DNA of 64,000 bases from Hungatella effluvii (GCF_003201875.1 NZ_QJKD01000005.1:310001-374000); one strand, 5' to 3'; counted from the first letter of the stretch, positions 14,429 to 24,471 are shown. Numbers and translations: made by a program. Notes: generated by a model not told the origin, from the letters alone.

Positions 14429-15321
14429 GTATATAAATGGCAGTACAAAGCCCCGTACAGGTTCGCCTTATTCCCAAACCGGCAGGGGACGATCTCCGGT
14501 ATCAGAAATCCAAACTCCGCATCCTCCGCCAGCCGTTTCATCCGCTTATAGATCTCCGGAATAACAAAGGGCGCCTCGCTGATACCGCCGCCCAGCACGA
14601 TCAGCTCTGTGTCCAGCGTAAACTGGATCTGAAACAGTCCGACAGCCATGGCCTCGTAAAATTCCTCCACCAGCCGGACCGCATCACCGTCCCCGGCTTT
14701 GGCCAGACGGAAGAGTTCCCTGCCATCAGCACTTCTTCCCGTCAGCGCCTCGTATCTTTTCGCCTGATTCACCATCGTACAGGAACTCCACGTCCGCCTC
14801 TGTTCCCCTTCCCGGTTCACCAGATAGTTGCCGAACTCGCCTGCATTATTGGACTTCCCCCGGTATACACGGCCATCCAGAACGATGGAACCGCCGATTC
14901 CGGTGCCGCACACCACGGAGACCATATTCCGCCTGCCGGCCGCCGCCCCCTTCCACAGTTCACCGAGCGCGGCGCAGTTGCCGTCATTTTCAATAGAGAC
15001 CGGAAGTCCGTTTAAGCGGCGGCTGACCGCTTCGGTAAACGGGAAGCCATGGATATACGGGATCGCACTGATCCCCCCTACCACGCCCGTGCGGATGTCC
15101 ACGGCTCCGGGAGAACTGACAGCAATCCCCGCAATACGTGAATCTGCCGCGTTAAGTTCCGCCTGCACCGCCTCATACACCCGCCCCATCTCCTCAAGCA
15201 TTCTCTCCATGCCTTCCTTCGGCGTCGGGAAGGAACCCGTACTGTCAAATTTCCCTTCTTTATCTGAAACCGCAAATTTGACAGAAGTTCCTCCCAGATC
15301 AAAAATCAGGTAAAGATCCAT
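14425..15321 (-). CDS. ROK-family sugar kinase
   Basis: The 298-residue protein is a ROK-family sugar kinase. It has the N-terminal phosphate motif FDLGGTSVKFAV (7-18), the catalytic base D113 in ENDGNCAALGE, and the ATP-binding VVCGTGIGGSIV segment. The usual ROK zinc site (GHx9-11CxCGxxGCxE) is absent: the position reads GEFGNYLV and no Cys cluster follows. It is therefore a zinc-free ROK member. The gene starts one base after the hexosaminidase stop, so they are coupled. Released GlcNAc, mannose or glucose are likely substrates given the neighbouring GH38, GH20 and GH1 enzymes. Confidence 0.88.
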   Translation of the reverse strand: MDLYLIFDLGGTSVKFAVSDKEGKFDSTGSFPTPKEGMERMLEEMGRVYEAVQAELNAADSRIAGIAVSSPGAVDIRTGVVGGISAIPYIHGFPFTEAVSRRLNGLPVSIENDGNCAALGELWKGAAAGRRNMVSVVCGTGIGGSIVLDGRVYRGKSNNAGEFGNYLVNREGEQRRTWSSCTMVNQAKRYEALTGRSADGRELFRLAKAGDGDAVRLVEEFYEAMAVGLFQIQFTLDTELIVLGGGISEAPFVIPEIYKRMKRLAEDAEFGFLIPEIVPCRFGNKANLYGALYCHLYT

Positions 15322-15322
15322 T

Positions 15323-17197
15323 TTATCTTCGCTCCCTCAAATAATCTCCATACCACACTATGATCTCCTGAATCCTTCCAAGCTCCGATTCCCGGCTCAC
15401 ACTGCGGTACAGCTCCTTATAATGGTACAGCCACACCTCCAGACGCTCTGAGAGCGTCCAGGTATCCGGCATAACGTCATACTCCGCGCCGTAATCCCAT
15501 TTTGTGATTACCTTTCCCAGCTCGTTAAACAGGCCGATCCCTTCAACGGCTATGACATATTTCTTCACCATTTTTCGGCTTCGTCTGTCCATGTGGGGCA
15601 GAAGTCCGTACAGCTCTCCGGTAATTTCTTCGAGACGCCGGTTCTTTTCATCGACTCCCTCCATGGATTCCATGTGTTCCTGTAAATACTGCCTGTGGTC
15701 GGCGTCATATTCCGGCGCGGCGCCTGTCTTAAGCTCCTTAAACCGGACCGCCATCTCCCATGTGAAGCCATGAAGCTCCTGGGTCTTTGCCAGCATACCC
15801 ACCAGCTGCCCGGTGGAATCATCGTATTCCAGGATTGAAATCTGGCGGTTCATCTCTTCCCATGCAGGGGGCTGTACATTCCAGGAGCACGCGGCCCCGT
15901 AAATCATCCCCGGTATGCTGAATTCCGGATGATTGATATGCAGGAAATCTCCCCAATCCGTATTCAGCACTCCGACCGCCTCGTATTTCCGTGCGTAATC
16001 GCACATGATTTTTATATTGCAGTACGCGTTCTCATACAAAGGAATCAGATGGTTCCAGCCGCATACACCCGGGCAGAGATACTGGACCGCTCCGGCCGCA
16101 TCGAGCGCCCTCGTCTCATCCTCCCTCTGGTTTTTCGCGTATCCCCAGTTTAAGCAGATGGTATCCGCCGGAAGCTCCTTTAGAAGCTCCGGCTCTCCGG
16201 CAATGACGTCGCCCCAGAACATGGGCCGCTTTCCGCAGGAAATCACGCATTCACACAAATCCTTTACGTAATTGATATAGAGTCTGTGAATCCCCAGACT
16301 CTCTTTCAGACCGCTGCTCCTTCCTTTTCCCAGATCAAAGGTCTCATCGGCACAGATATTGAACTGGCAGGAAGAGAACAGGGCCGCGAATTCTCTGATC
16401 TTTCCCTTGATGAACTCCAGGCTTTCCGGCGAAGACACGTTGATCGTATGGTGGTGCATCCGCCCCCTCAGCGAGAATGGCATGGATTCTGAGCCTTCCA
16501 GCTCACACAGATGGCTGTAATGCTTCGAGCCCAGGATTTTGTACAGATGCCCGAAGGTGGACAGGGAAGGGACCAGCTCGATCCCGCGGTCGTGACAGTA
16601 CCGGTCCAGCTCCAGAATATCTTCTGCAGTCAGCGGCGTGTCATCTCTCCATATTTCGCTGAAATCACGAAACAGGAATGTGTGCTCGATATAAAGCTGC
16701 ATCTGGTTCAGCTTATAACGCGCCATCCGGTCGGCCAGTTTTTTCAGCCAGTCAAGCTTTGGCACCCTTCCTCTTGTGACATCGTGGTAAAAGCCGCGGT
16801 TTCTAATGTCCGGCCTGTCGTGAATACTCATTGCCGGAAGTACGGCGCCCTGCTGCCCTGCCATTTGCAGGATCGTCTGCATTCCATGCCACAGCCCTTT
16901 CTCACCGCCGGTGAGAATGATCCCTTCCGGCCGGATTTCCAGAGTATATCCCTGGCCCAGTACATCCTCCGGCCCCAGCGCCTCCTCTCGGCGCAGAATG
17001 ATATCCCCGTCTCTTCCTTTTCCCCTGGTCAGAGCCGGCCGATAACCGGTCTCTTCCTCCAATGCATCTAAAAAGAGCATTGCCTGCTTTGTCAGAAGCG
17101 GTCCGCAGGACTCATCCAGCACCAGATAGCTTCCATAGCCTATCGTAAACTCTCCATCTCTTCTTTCAGCCTTTTTCGGCTGCGGTATTAAAATCAT
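15323..17197 (-). CDS. GH20 beta-N-acetylhexosaminidase
   Basis: This is a GH20 exo-beta-N-acetylhexosaminidase of about 624 residues. A GH20b-like N-terminal domain (about 1-125) leads into the catalytic barrel from RGFYHDVTRGRVP. The catalytic pair is D284-E285 in NICADETFDLG; family members use substrate-assisted catalysis with the Asp orienting the N-acetyl group. No signal peptide is seen, so it acts on oligosaccharides inside the cell. The start at 17197 is chosen because AGAGGAG lies seven bases upstream; a longer frame upstream overlaps the sulfatase gene. It would remove terminal GlcNAc or GalNAc from imported glycans. Confidence 0.92.
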   Translation of the reverse strand: MILIPQPKKAERRDGEFTIGYGSYLVLDESCGPLLTKQAMLFLDALEEETGYRPALTRGKGRDGDIILRREEALGPEDVLGQGYTLEIRPEGIILTGGEKGLWHGMQTILQMAGQQGAVLPAMSIHDRPDIRNRGFYHDVTRGRVPKLDWLKKLADRMARYKLNQMQLYIEHTFLFRDFSEIWRDDTPLTAEDILELDRYCHDRGIELVPSLSTFGHLYKILGSKHYSHLCELEGSESMPFSLRGRMHHHTINVSSPESLEFIKGKIREFAALFSSCQFNICADETFDLGKGRSSGLKESLGIHRLYINYVKDLCECVISCGKRPMFWGDVIAGEPELLKELPADTICLNWGYAKNQREDETRALDAAGAVQYLCPGVCGWNHLIPLYENAYCNIKIMCDYARKYEAVGVLNTDWGDFLHINHPEFSIPGMIYGAACSWNVQPPAWEEMNRQISILEYDDSTGQLVGMLAKTQELHGFTWEMAVRFKELKTGAAPEYDADHRQYLQEHMESMEGVDEKNRRLEEITGELYGLLPHMDRRSRKMVKKYVIAVEGIGLFNELGKVITKWDYGAEYDVMPDTWTLSERLEVWLYHYKELYRSVSRESELGRIQEIIVWYGDYLRERR

Positions 17198-17210
17198 CGG
17201 TTTTCTCCTC

Positions 17211-18692
17211 TTATTCCTGTCCCCTAAACTCTTCTCTGTACTGTTCCTTAAGAAGCGGAATCCCGTACGCTCTCCCCGTCTCCTCCAGCCGCTTTTCATA
17301 CGCTTCCAGGCGGCCTCTGCAGTGCTCCGGCCCACCTTCCCGCATCACAGTCCACATGGGATCACGGTCTGAATCGGACTGCTTCATCATCCGCTCCGTC
17401 CATTCTAAAAGCATCCGCGCCCCGCGGCCGCAAAGCTCCGGCTGCTCTTCCGCCAGATTATGCAGCTGATGGGGATCGCAGTCCAGATCAAACACCATCT
17501 CCTCCGGCAGGAGATGGTATCCTCCGTGGATAGTGCGGATATAGATATAGTGGTCAAACCGGACGCTTCGCTGGCATACATGGGCGCACTGGGTCAGCAC
17601 CGCCGCGGATCTCCCGCACTCTTTTCCACCCAACAGCGGTTCCTTGAAGGAGACGCCGTCGTACCGGTAGTCCCCAAAGGTCTCCGTGCCTAAAAGCTCC
17701 TTCACCGTGGGGAGCAGGTCCGTATTGTCATAAAAGCCCTTGATGCGGCGTCCGCCTTCGGTCCCCGGCCATTTAATAATCAGTGGAATATGGCATACCG
17801 GCTCGTCGGCCATGCCGTGTTCTCCATAGACCCCGAATTCTCCCAAATCCTCTCCGTGGTCTGCGGTAATGATAATCGCCAGATCGTCTCCGTAAAGCCC
17901 GTGCTCCTTAAGCCACGCCACGATCAGTCCAATATTGTCATCGGTGAACCGCACACTGTCATCATAGAGGTCAATAAAATGCTTCGCATCGCCCCTTGTC
18001 TTCAAGCTGCCGGGATGCTTCGGCCAACGGCTGAAGGTCTCGTCATTCCACATATTGATTTCATTGGCGCCGTGAGGGCCGATGTGCCGCAGATGTTCCT
18101 CAAAAATCTCATCCGTAATCCAGTCGTCCGGCAGAGGCTCATCCTGAAATCTGCTCTTTATCCCCTCCGGGGTGCGGTACGGCGTATGCGGGTCCCAGTA
18201 ATGGACGTGAAGAAACCAGTCCTCCATCTCCCGGTTCCTTTCTAACCAATTAAGGACTGCCGGTGTGACCATGTCCGCCGACTCCCCGCCCCGGAGTCCC
18301 GGATTATAATACTCATCCAGGCCGGAGAGAAACCACCAGGCCGAGTGGCGCTCCGCAAAGCTGGAAAATGAGACTGTGTGGAGTCCGGCCCTCTTAAACT
18401 GCATGAAAAGCCCATTCTCCGACACCAGATCCGTAAAGCTCCGCGACTCGCCCTGAAGCCGTAAATCCGCCGCCGTACCGCCGTGTCCCACAATGCCGTT
18501 ATGTATTCCGTAAAGCCCGGTCACCATCGACGCTCTGGAGGGAAGGCAGGGGGCATTGGGACAGTAGTACCGGTCAAAGCACACACCATCTTTCGCAATC
18601 CCATCCATAACAGGCGTAGTATTCCGCCCATAGCCATAGCAGCCCATATGATCGGCTCTGAGTGTATCAATGTCAAACAGAATTACTTTCAT
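17211..18692 (-). CDS. Cys-type sulfatase, cytoplasmic
   Basis: This is a type I sulfatase (alkaline phosphatase superfamily), 493 residues. The N-terminal metal motif FDIDTLRADHMGCYGY and the formylglycine motif C49-LPSR, followed by ASMVTG, are clear. A second metal motif is ITADHGEDLGEFG. C49 must be converted to formylglycine by an anaerobic sulfatase-maturing enzyme, none of which is encoded in the window. No signal peptide is present, so desulfation takes place after import. It lies between the GH38 and GH20 genes with gaps of 3 and 13 bases. A sulfated hexose or hexosamine is the probable substrate class; the exact position of the sulfate is not predictable. Confidence 0.92.
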   Translation of the reverse strand: MKVILFDIDTLRADHMGCYGYGRNTTPVMDGIAKDGVCFDRYYCPNAPCLPSRASMVTGLYGIHNGIVGHGGTAADLRLQGESRSFTDLVSENGLFMQFKRAGLHTVSFSSFAERHSAWWFLSGLDEYYNPGLRGGESADMVTPAVLNWLERNREMEDWFLHVHYWDPHTPYRTPEGIKSRFQDEPLPDDWITDEIFEEHLRHIGPHGANEINMWNDETFSRWPKHPGSLKTRGDAKHFIDLYDDSVRFTDDNIGLIVAWLKEHGLYGDDLAIIITADHGEDLGEFGVYGEHGMADEPVCHIPLIIKWPGTEGGRRIKGFYDNTDLLPTVKELLGTETFGDYRYDGVSFKEPLLGGKECGRSAAVLTQCAHVCQRSVRFDHYIYIRTIHGGYHLLPEEMVFDLDCDPHQLHNLAEEQPELCGRGARMLLEWTERMMKQSDSDRDPMWTVMREGGPEHCRGRLEAYEKRLEETGRAYGIPLLKEQYREEFRGQE

Positions 18693-18695
18693 CGC

Positions 18696-21600
18696 TTAAA
18701 ACACCACCTTATACGTCTTAATCTCATACGGCTTAATGACAAAGGAAAAGCCATCCCGGTCAATCATAAGGCCGCCTGCCTCGTCAACGGGTTCTTCCAG
18801 CAGGTTGCATTCCGTCACTGTCACCGGGGCACAGGAAAGGCTCACTTTCGCGTTCACCCTTTTATTCCGGCTCTCGTAGAGACGCAGGATGATGCCGTTT
18901 CCATCCTCGCTCTTCTTCACGGTCTCCAGGACCACGGAATCCCCCTTCACGCCTGCGAATCCATAGGATTCTCCGGGTATTCCTCCGTTTACCGCCGAAA
19001 GCGGCTGGTTTAAATCCGCAGCTTCCTTCTGGGTATCCGCCTCCCTCCACGTTCCCTGATGAGGATACAGCGAATACGTAAATACGTGCTCCTCGTTGTC
19101 CGTGTCAGGATTCGGTTCGATGCCCGACTTGATCAGCGTCAGCTCTATACAGCCCTCACGGACAGAATGGCCGTACTTACAGTCATTTAACAGACTGACC
19201 CCATATCCGCTCTCCGATACGTCCATCCACTTATGGCCGCAGCTCTCAAAACGGGCTCTGTCCCAGCTCGTATTGGTATGGGTCTTTCGCACCACGTTGC
19301 CGAACTGGATGTCAAACGCCGCCTCGTCCGTATGGACATCTACCGGGAAGCCTGCCTTTAACAGGTACTGGTGCTCCTTCCAGTCCACCCAGGTGCTAAA
19401 ATCAATTCTGGGGCTGTGGGCATAGAATCGGATATCCTGTGTCATGCGGGAATGCATGAAGCTACGGTTCACTGTGATCTGCAGACACAGCGGCCCCTCT
19501 GACGTAACTGCAATCGACGCCGGCTCATCCAAATCCCAGTATTTCTCCGTATAGAACACATCGATATCCCAGTTATCATAATAAATCGGCTTATCCTCGT
19601 AGATCCTCAGACGGTTTCCCGCCTCGCCCGCCTTCCATACCTGACGGTTCTCCGAAAAGTCAAGAAGGCTCGTAAAGCTTCCATCCGCCGCCATATCCAC
19701 TTTTGCAAACGGCGTAGTAATCACGAAGCCATCCGCGGTTTTTAAGACGGAAAACGGCGTATCTCCGCCACTCTCTGCAGCGCTGTTTTCCACGACGCCC
19801 CCAGCCGCCTCGTCAGCCGTACCGCTGTCCGCTTCCCGCACCGCGCCATACACGGAGTATCCCTTGGAGGGAATCTCCCCCGTCAGGGAATACCACAGGC
19901 CGCCGATCTCCTGGCTGGGAAGCGCCTCCCCTTTATCTGTCAATGATGTCACCCCATCCGGAAGAACCGTCAGGCTCCTGCGTGTAAATCCCAGCGTATT
20001 GAATACGGTCACGCCGTCTCCGGCACCCGCCACGGCTTCCTTCCTCTCTTTGAGCAGACGGCCGCCTTCCTCCGCGACCTGCTCATACTCACGCTTCGTC
20101 ACCTCATAGACTTCCTTAATTGACGATCCCGGGAGAATATCGTGGAACTGGTTTAACAGCACCATTTTCCACAGCCGCTCCAGGTCCTCCGCCGGATAGG
20201 CCGCTCCCCTTTTCTCTGCCAGCACGGCCAGCAGCTCTAAGTCCATGAGAAGCAGCTCGCTCTTTCTGTTTGACCGCTTATTCCTGGCCATGGACGTATA
20301 CGTTCCCCTGTGGTACTCAAAATAAAATTCTCCGGTCCACGTGTGGAGCCGCCTGCTGTCCTTCACCCGCTCGGAAAGCTCTGTAAAGTAAGTGAGGGAG
20401 CTCTCCTGGCGCACCTTCGGTATGCCGCGGATTCCCTTTTCCATCCTCCTGCCCGTCTCCAGCATCTCCCTGGTTGGGCCGCCGCCTCCGTCGCCGTAGC
20501 CGAAGGCCACCAGAATATCATGGTTCATCTCTTTATTCTGATAGCGCTGCCAGCCGCCCATGATCGCGTCCGGATGCAGGATGCCGTTATAGGTGGTAAA
20601 GAAGCGATCCACGCTCTGCCCTACTCCCAATGTCGAGATGAAATGGGTCAAAACCTTCGTCCCGTCGATTCCTTCCCACAGAAGCGTGTCGTCCGGCACC
20701 TTGTTAAACTGGTTCCAGGAGAGCTTCGTCGTCATAAAATAGTCGATCCCGCATTTCTTCATGATCTGGGGCAGGGCGCCGGAATAACCGAATACGTCCG
20801 GAAGCCACAGCACCCGGCTGTCCACGCCGAATTCCTCTTGAAAGAACCGTTTGCCGTATAAAAACTGGCGCACCAGACTCTCTCCGCTGGTTAAGTTGCA
20901 GTCGGCCTCCAGCCACATGCCGCCCTCCGGCTCCCAGCGGCCTTCTGCTGCCCTTCTCTTAATCTCCTCATAAAGCTCCGGGTACCGTTCCTTCACAAAC
21001 GTATAGAGGACCGGCTGGCTCGACATGAACCGGTATTCGGGATATTCGTCCATCAGCTCCAATACCGTGGCGAAGCTGCGGGCCGCCTTCTCCCGGGACT
21101 GGGCAACCGTCCACCACCACGCCACGTCGATGTGGGTATGCCCGATGCAGGTGGCAATCACCGTATCATCACCCGCCAGGTCCTCATACAGCGCCTTTGC
21201 GATATAGGCCCGCGCCGCCTCCACCGAGCGGTAGAAATCGTCGGAGAAGACGTCCCGTAAGTCCAGAAGGCTGATCGTGTCATTTAACACAGTCAGGATA
21301 TCAATGGCCGTCTTTCCCTCCTGATCCATCCGGTCCATGGCCCATAACGGCACCTGGATATCATAATAAAGATCCTTAACCGGTTCTGACACTTCCTCCA
21401 CATCTGCCATCAGACGAAATTCCGGATGAAGGGTGCCTGAATACGCCTGCAAATCAACCGTCACCGTCTCTCCCGCCGTCGCCGCACGAGAAAGCAGGAC
21501 CTCCCTGTGGTTCATATCGGCGCCCTGTACCACCTCTCCGTTCAGGAACACGAGAAACTGCGGATTCTTGGCATCATCCCACTCTTCAATCTGGGTACGG

Positions 21601-21860
21601 ATGCGAAGCCATAAGCCCTTCCCGTCATACTCTTCCGGTACCGTAAATACGGTTCGGAACCAGTAATGGCGGTCCGGCCCGTACCAGTGCATCAGGCGGC
21701 TGTCAAACGTTTCCCAGTCTTCCTCCGCCCGATCGGCTTCCTCCGGCCGTAAAAAGAAGCCTTCCTTCACCTTCCAGTCATCCAGCTGAAATTTCCGGAC
21801 AACCATTAATTTTTTTAGTTTATTGGCGATTACCTCCGCCCTCTCCCTTGCAAAAATCAT
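18696..21860 (-). CDS. GH38 alpha-mannosidase
   Basis: This is a GH38 alpha-mannosidase of 1054 residues, within the family range (about 850-1100). An N-terminal extension of about 230 residues precedes the zinc-binding HTHIDVAWWW (H241, H243, D245). The nucleophile is D355 in LPDVFGYSG. GGMWLEADCN and TTKLSWNQFN are further family segments. The C-terminal half is the beta-sandwich region typical of GH38. A Glu/Ala/Ser-rich insertion sits near residue 680. There is no signal peptide. The ATG is three bases after the response-regulator gene. It should trim alpha-mannose residues from imported N-glycan fragments. Confidence 0.94.
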   Translation of the reverse strand: MIFARERAEVIANKLKKLMVVRKFQLDDWKVKEGFFLRPEEADRAEEDWETFDSRLMHWYGPDRHYWFRTVFTVPEEYDGKGLWLRIRTQIEEWDDAKNPQFLVFLNGEVVQGADMNHREVLLSRAATAGETVTVDLQAYSGTLHPEFRLMADVEEVSEPVKDLYYDIQVPLWAMDRMDQEGKTAIDILTVLNDTISLLDLRDVFSDDFYRSVEAARAYIAKALYEDLAGDDTVIATCIGHTHIDVAWWWTVAQSREKAARSFATVLELMDEYPEYRFMSSQPVLYTFVKERYPELYEEIKRRAAEGRWEPEGGMWLEADCNLTSGESLVRQFLYGKRFFQEEFGVDSRVLWLPDVFGYSGALPQIMKKCGIDYFMTTKLSWNQFNKVPDDTLLWEGIDGTKVLTHFISTLGVGQSVDRFFTTYNGILHPDAIMGGWQRYQNKEMNHDILVAFGYGDGGGGPTREMLETGRRMEKGIRGIPKVRQESSLTYFTELSERVKDSRRLHTWTGEFYFEYHRGTYTSMARNKRSNRKSELLLMDLELLAVLAEKRGAAYPAEDLERLWKMVLLNQFHDILPGSSIKEVYEVTKREYEQVAEEGGRLLKERKEAVAGAGDGVTVFNTLGFTRRSLTVLPDGVTSLTDKGEALPSQEIGGLWYSLTGEIPSKGYSVYGAVREADSGTADEAAGGVVENSAAESGGDTPFSVLKTADGFVITTPFAKVDMAADGSFTSLLDFSENRQVWKAGEAGNRLRIYEDKPIYYDNWDIDVFYTEKYWDLDEPASIAVTSEGPLCLQITVNRSFMHSRMTQDIRFYAHSPRIDFSTWVDWKEHQYLLKAGFPVDVHTDEAAFDIQFGNVVRKTHTNTSWDRARFESCGHKWMDVSESGYGVSLLNDCKYGHSVREGCIELTLIKSGIEPNPDTDNEEHVFTYSLYPHQGTWREADTQKEAADLNQPLSAVNGGIPGESYGFAGVKGDSVVLETVKKSEDGNGIILRLYESRNKRVNAKVSLSCAPVTVTECNLLEEPVDEAGGLMIDRDGFSFVIKPYEIKTYKVVF

Positions 21861-21863
21861 ATG

Positions 21864-22631
21864 TCAATTCCTTTCTGAGCCCCGTATTCTCATCTCGGAC
21901 GGGGTGGTATGGTAATATTGGTTGAATTGCTGGTAAAAATAATTCATATTCGTGTAGCCCACAGAGGCCGCGATCACCGCGATCTTCTCATCACTGTTCA
22001 CGATCTGCTCCCTGGCCATACAGAGCCGGTAGCACATCAGGTATTCCGAAAACTTCATTCCCGTTTCCTTGATGAATATCTGTCCCAGATACGTGGAATT
22101 CATGCGAAACTTATCGGCTATGATCTTCAGCGAGATATGGCCGCCGTACTCGGCCGCCACCATCAGAACAATCTTATGGATCAGAGGCGACATGGCCTCA
22201 TATTCTATCTTCAGGATGGGATCACCGTTCTTCTGCTCCGCCTCCGGCAGCGTGCCGTGAAGTTGTTCCATGATGACCTTGCGGATACACGCTTCCAGCT
22301 CCTCCGCTCCCACCGGCTTCAGCAAGTAGTCCAGCGCTCCGCAGCGGAGGGCCTCCCTCACATAGTGAAAGTCATCGTATCCGCTCATCATGATGTAATT
22401 GGAATGAATGCCAAGGCCGCTTAAGCACTCGATCAGCTCATATCCCATGTCATTGCCGATTCTGACATCTACCAGACAAATATCCGGATTCCAGTCTATG
22501 ATGTGTGACATGACCTCCAGAGATGTTTTTGCAGTCCAGATCCGCCCCACGCCTAATTTCTCCCAGTCCAGAAGGCGCTTTACGCCCTCCAGGACATTGG
22601 GCTCATCATCTACAATCAGAACCGTAACCAT
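21864..22631 (-). CDS. YesN-like response regulator with AraC DNA-binding domain
   Basis: The 255-residue protein has an N-terminal receiver domain with the acidic pair in LIVDDE (D8, D9), the phosphoacceptor D55 in CLVDVRIG and the conserved Lys in LLKPVG. The C-terminal third is an AraC-type double helix-turn-helix (about 150-250). It is encoded directly after the YesM-like kinase (five-base gap) and before the GH38 gene. It should activate the importer and glycosidase genes when the sensor detects the extracellular glycan. Confidence 0.93.
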   Translation of the reverse strand: MVTVLIVDDEPNVLEGVKRLLDWEKLGVGRIWTAKTSLEVMSHIIDWNPDICLVDVRIGNDMGYELIECLSGLGIHSNYIMMSGYDDFHYVREALRCGALDYLLKPVGAEELEACIRKVIMEQLHGTLPEAEQKNGDPILKIEYEAMSPLIHKIVLMVAAEYGGHISLKIIADKFRMNSTYLGQIFIKETGMKFSEYLMCYRLCMAREQIVNSDEKIAVIAASVGYTNMNYFYQQFNQYYHTTPSEMRIRGSERN

Positions 22632-22636
22632 GCGGC

Positions 22637-24397
22637 CTACTCCTTTCCCGGCAGCGCCGGAAGGAAAATATCGATTTTCAATCCGCCTGCCGCCTGATTT
22701 TCAATATTCATCGAGAACGCTTCCCCATAAAAATAGCTGAGCCTCATATAGACATTGCGCAGTCCGATATCGGCCCCGGGGTCATCCCCGCCTTCCACCA
22801 TATTCTTCCTGATCTCCAAAAGGCGGTTCTCCGAAATCCCCCGGCCGTTATCCGACATGGTAACCAGGATTCCATCCGCTTTCTTAACCGCTTCCAGCAT
22901 CAACAGATTAAATTCACTCTCCTGGTCCATACCGTGATTGAAGAAATTTTCCGCCAGAGGCTGAAGCCAGAAGGCGATGGTATCTGCATCCTTTGCCTCC
23001 TCCTCAATATCCACCCGGTACACAAAGGTATCCGAGAAACGGAGGGACATGAGTTTTAAATACATCTCCAGAACCTCCACTTCCTTTTGCAGAGGAATCA
23101 CCTCCGGACAGCGGATCAGAGTCCGGTAGAGCCTTCCCAGCCCCTCAATGGCCTCCGCCGTCTCCCTGTCCTTTAGTACCAGCGCTCTGGCCCTTATGCT
23201 TTCCAGTGTATTATAAAGGAAATGCGGATTAATCTGATGGCGCAGCGCCCTCATCGCCGTCTCCTGCTGCTTCAGCTTCAGCAAATACTCCTTGCGGATA
23301 TATCCGTCCAGTTTGACGCTCACCTCCGACAATGCGTCGGCAATCAGCGTGTATTCATTGTAGTGGCCGCCCCGCTTCATGACCATGGTTCCCACCTCTA
23401 CAAAAGAACCGTGTTCCATGGTTTTGAGCATATCCATGATATGGGAGAGAAACCGGGCCTCGCCCTGCAGATTGAAAAAGGCAACCATGACAGCCCCGGC
23501 GGCCAGCACAAGGACGGTCACGGCCAGCGTCGCGGCTCCCGCCCCGTTCGCCCGCCAGAGAGAGACGATGTCCACTGCCGATATGTACTCACTGTCCCCG
23601 GATGAGTTGACGAATTCAAAATAGAAAACCGGAAGCCTTCCTTTCCATAGAAACCAGCCTTGAAACGCATCCTTTTCGGAAGCCGTCAGAATCCACTCCC
23701 GCTCCCGTTCTCCCTTTACATTTTCATAGGATATCATTTTCCCCTTGATCAGGGCCCAGTCATACGCCTGGCTGCTTCCCTTGTAAATATCCTTCGATGA
23801 GCCGTAAAATGTCAGTGTTCCGAGACTCTTCATGACAGAATCCGGACTCCTCACTTCAAAGGATTCCAGCACCGTATCCCTGTCCGTCCTGTCGATCAGC
23901 TGCCATTCCCCTCTCAATCCATACGTTACCCTCATATTCCCGGAGAGATTATCCAGCCATATGATTTTTAATCCCTCCGGCGACCGGACCGTAACCGCGT
24001 TTACTTTCAGCTGGCTGTTGACAAACAGCTTCCGCATGTCACCGGGCAGCCAGGCGATCTGCGTGTTGGAACGCGCGCTGTTCTCCTCCCTGAGTCTCGT
24101 ATAATCCTGCTCGCTGGTGCTTTCAAACAGAGTCTTCGTATCCTCCATCAGACTCGGCTTTGCATAAATGCCGTTCACATAATTTTCTAACTGTTCCGAC
24201 CTGTCTCTTTTCTGCTGCTCCAAGGTCATAAAACTGGCTTGTACCTCCTGCCACCGGTTATCCGCCCATATGTTTGTAAAAAAGCAGAGTGCGAAAATCA
24301 GGCAAAACAGGGATATAAAAATAATAGAACAGACCGTGCCTGTAAAACGCCTTCTGTATACACTGATTTTCAAGAATGAACCTGATGTCTTTTTCAT
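22637..24397 (-). CDS. YesM/LytS-type sensor histidine kinase
   Basis: This is a membrane sensor kinase of 586 residues. One transmembrane helix lies near residues 17-42 and a second near 283-308, enclosing an extracellular sensor region of about 240 residues. A cytoplasmic HAMP-like segment follows, then the His_kinase domain with the phosphoacceptor in ALRHQINPHFLYNTLES and an HATPase region with SDNGRGISENRL and DIGLRNVYMRL. This domain order is typical of sensors paired with sugar ABC importers. It has its own promoter 45-75 bases upstream, so the kinase/regulator/glycosidase block can be transcribed apart from the importer genes. Confidence 0.93.
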   Translation of the reverse strand: MKKTSGSFLKISVYRRRFTGTVCSIIFISLFCLIFALCFFTNIWADNRWQEVQASFMTLEQQKRDRSEQLENYVNGIYAKPSLMEDTKTLFESTSEQDYTRLREENSARSNTQIAWLPGDMRKLFVNSQLKVNAVTVRSPEGLKIIWLDNLSGNMRVTYGLRGEWQLIDRTDRDTVLESFEVRSPDSVMKSLGTLTFYGSSKDIYKGSSQAYDWALIKGKMISYENVKGEREREWILTASEKDAFQGWFLWKGRLPVFYFEFVNSSGDSEYISAVDIVSLWRANGAGAATLAVTVLVLAAGAVMVAFFNLQGEARFLSHIMDMLKTMEHGSFVEVGTMVMKRGGHYNEYTLIADALSEVSVKLDGYIRKEYLLKLKQQETAMRALRHQINPHFLYNTLESIRARALVLKDRETAEAIEGLGRLYRTLIRCPEVIPLQKEVEVLEMYLKLMSLRFSDTFVYRVDIEEEAKDADTIAFWLQPLAENFFNHGMDQESEFNLLMLEAVKKADGILVTMSDNGRGISENRLLEIRKNMVEGGDDPGADIGLRNVYMRLSYFYGEAFSMNIENQAAGGLKIDIFLPALPGKE

Positions 24398-24442
24398 AAG
24401 CTTTTCCTTCTGTCCGTTCGTTGTCTTTTCTGCCGATTATTA

Positions 24443-24471
24443 ATTATACAGTCGTTTTCTTCGATTCACAA
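24443..24471 (-). promoter_or_regulatory. Promoter of the kinase-glycosidase operon
   Basis: On the minus strand TTGTGA (24466-24471) and TATAAT (24443-24448) are 17 bp apart. It lies between the binding-protein gene and the sensor kinase. Upstream, at about 24505-24540, two near-identical TTCTATATTYTG units stand in tandem. Confidence 0.72.
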
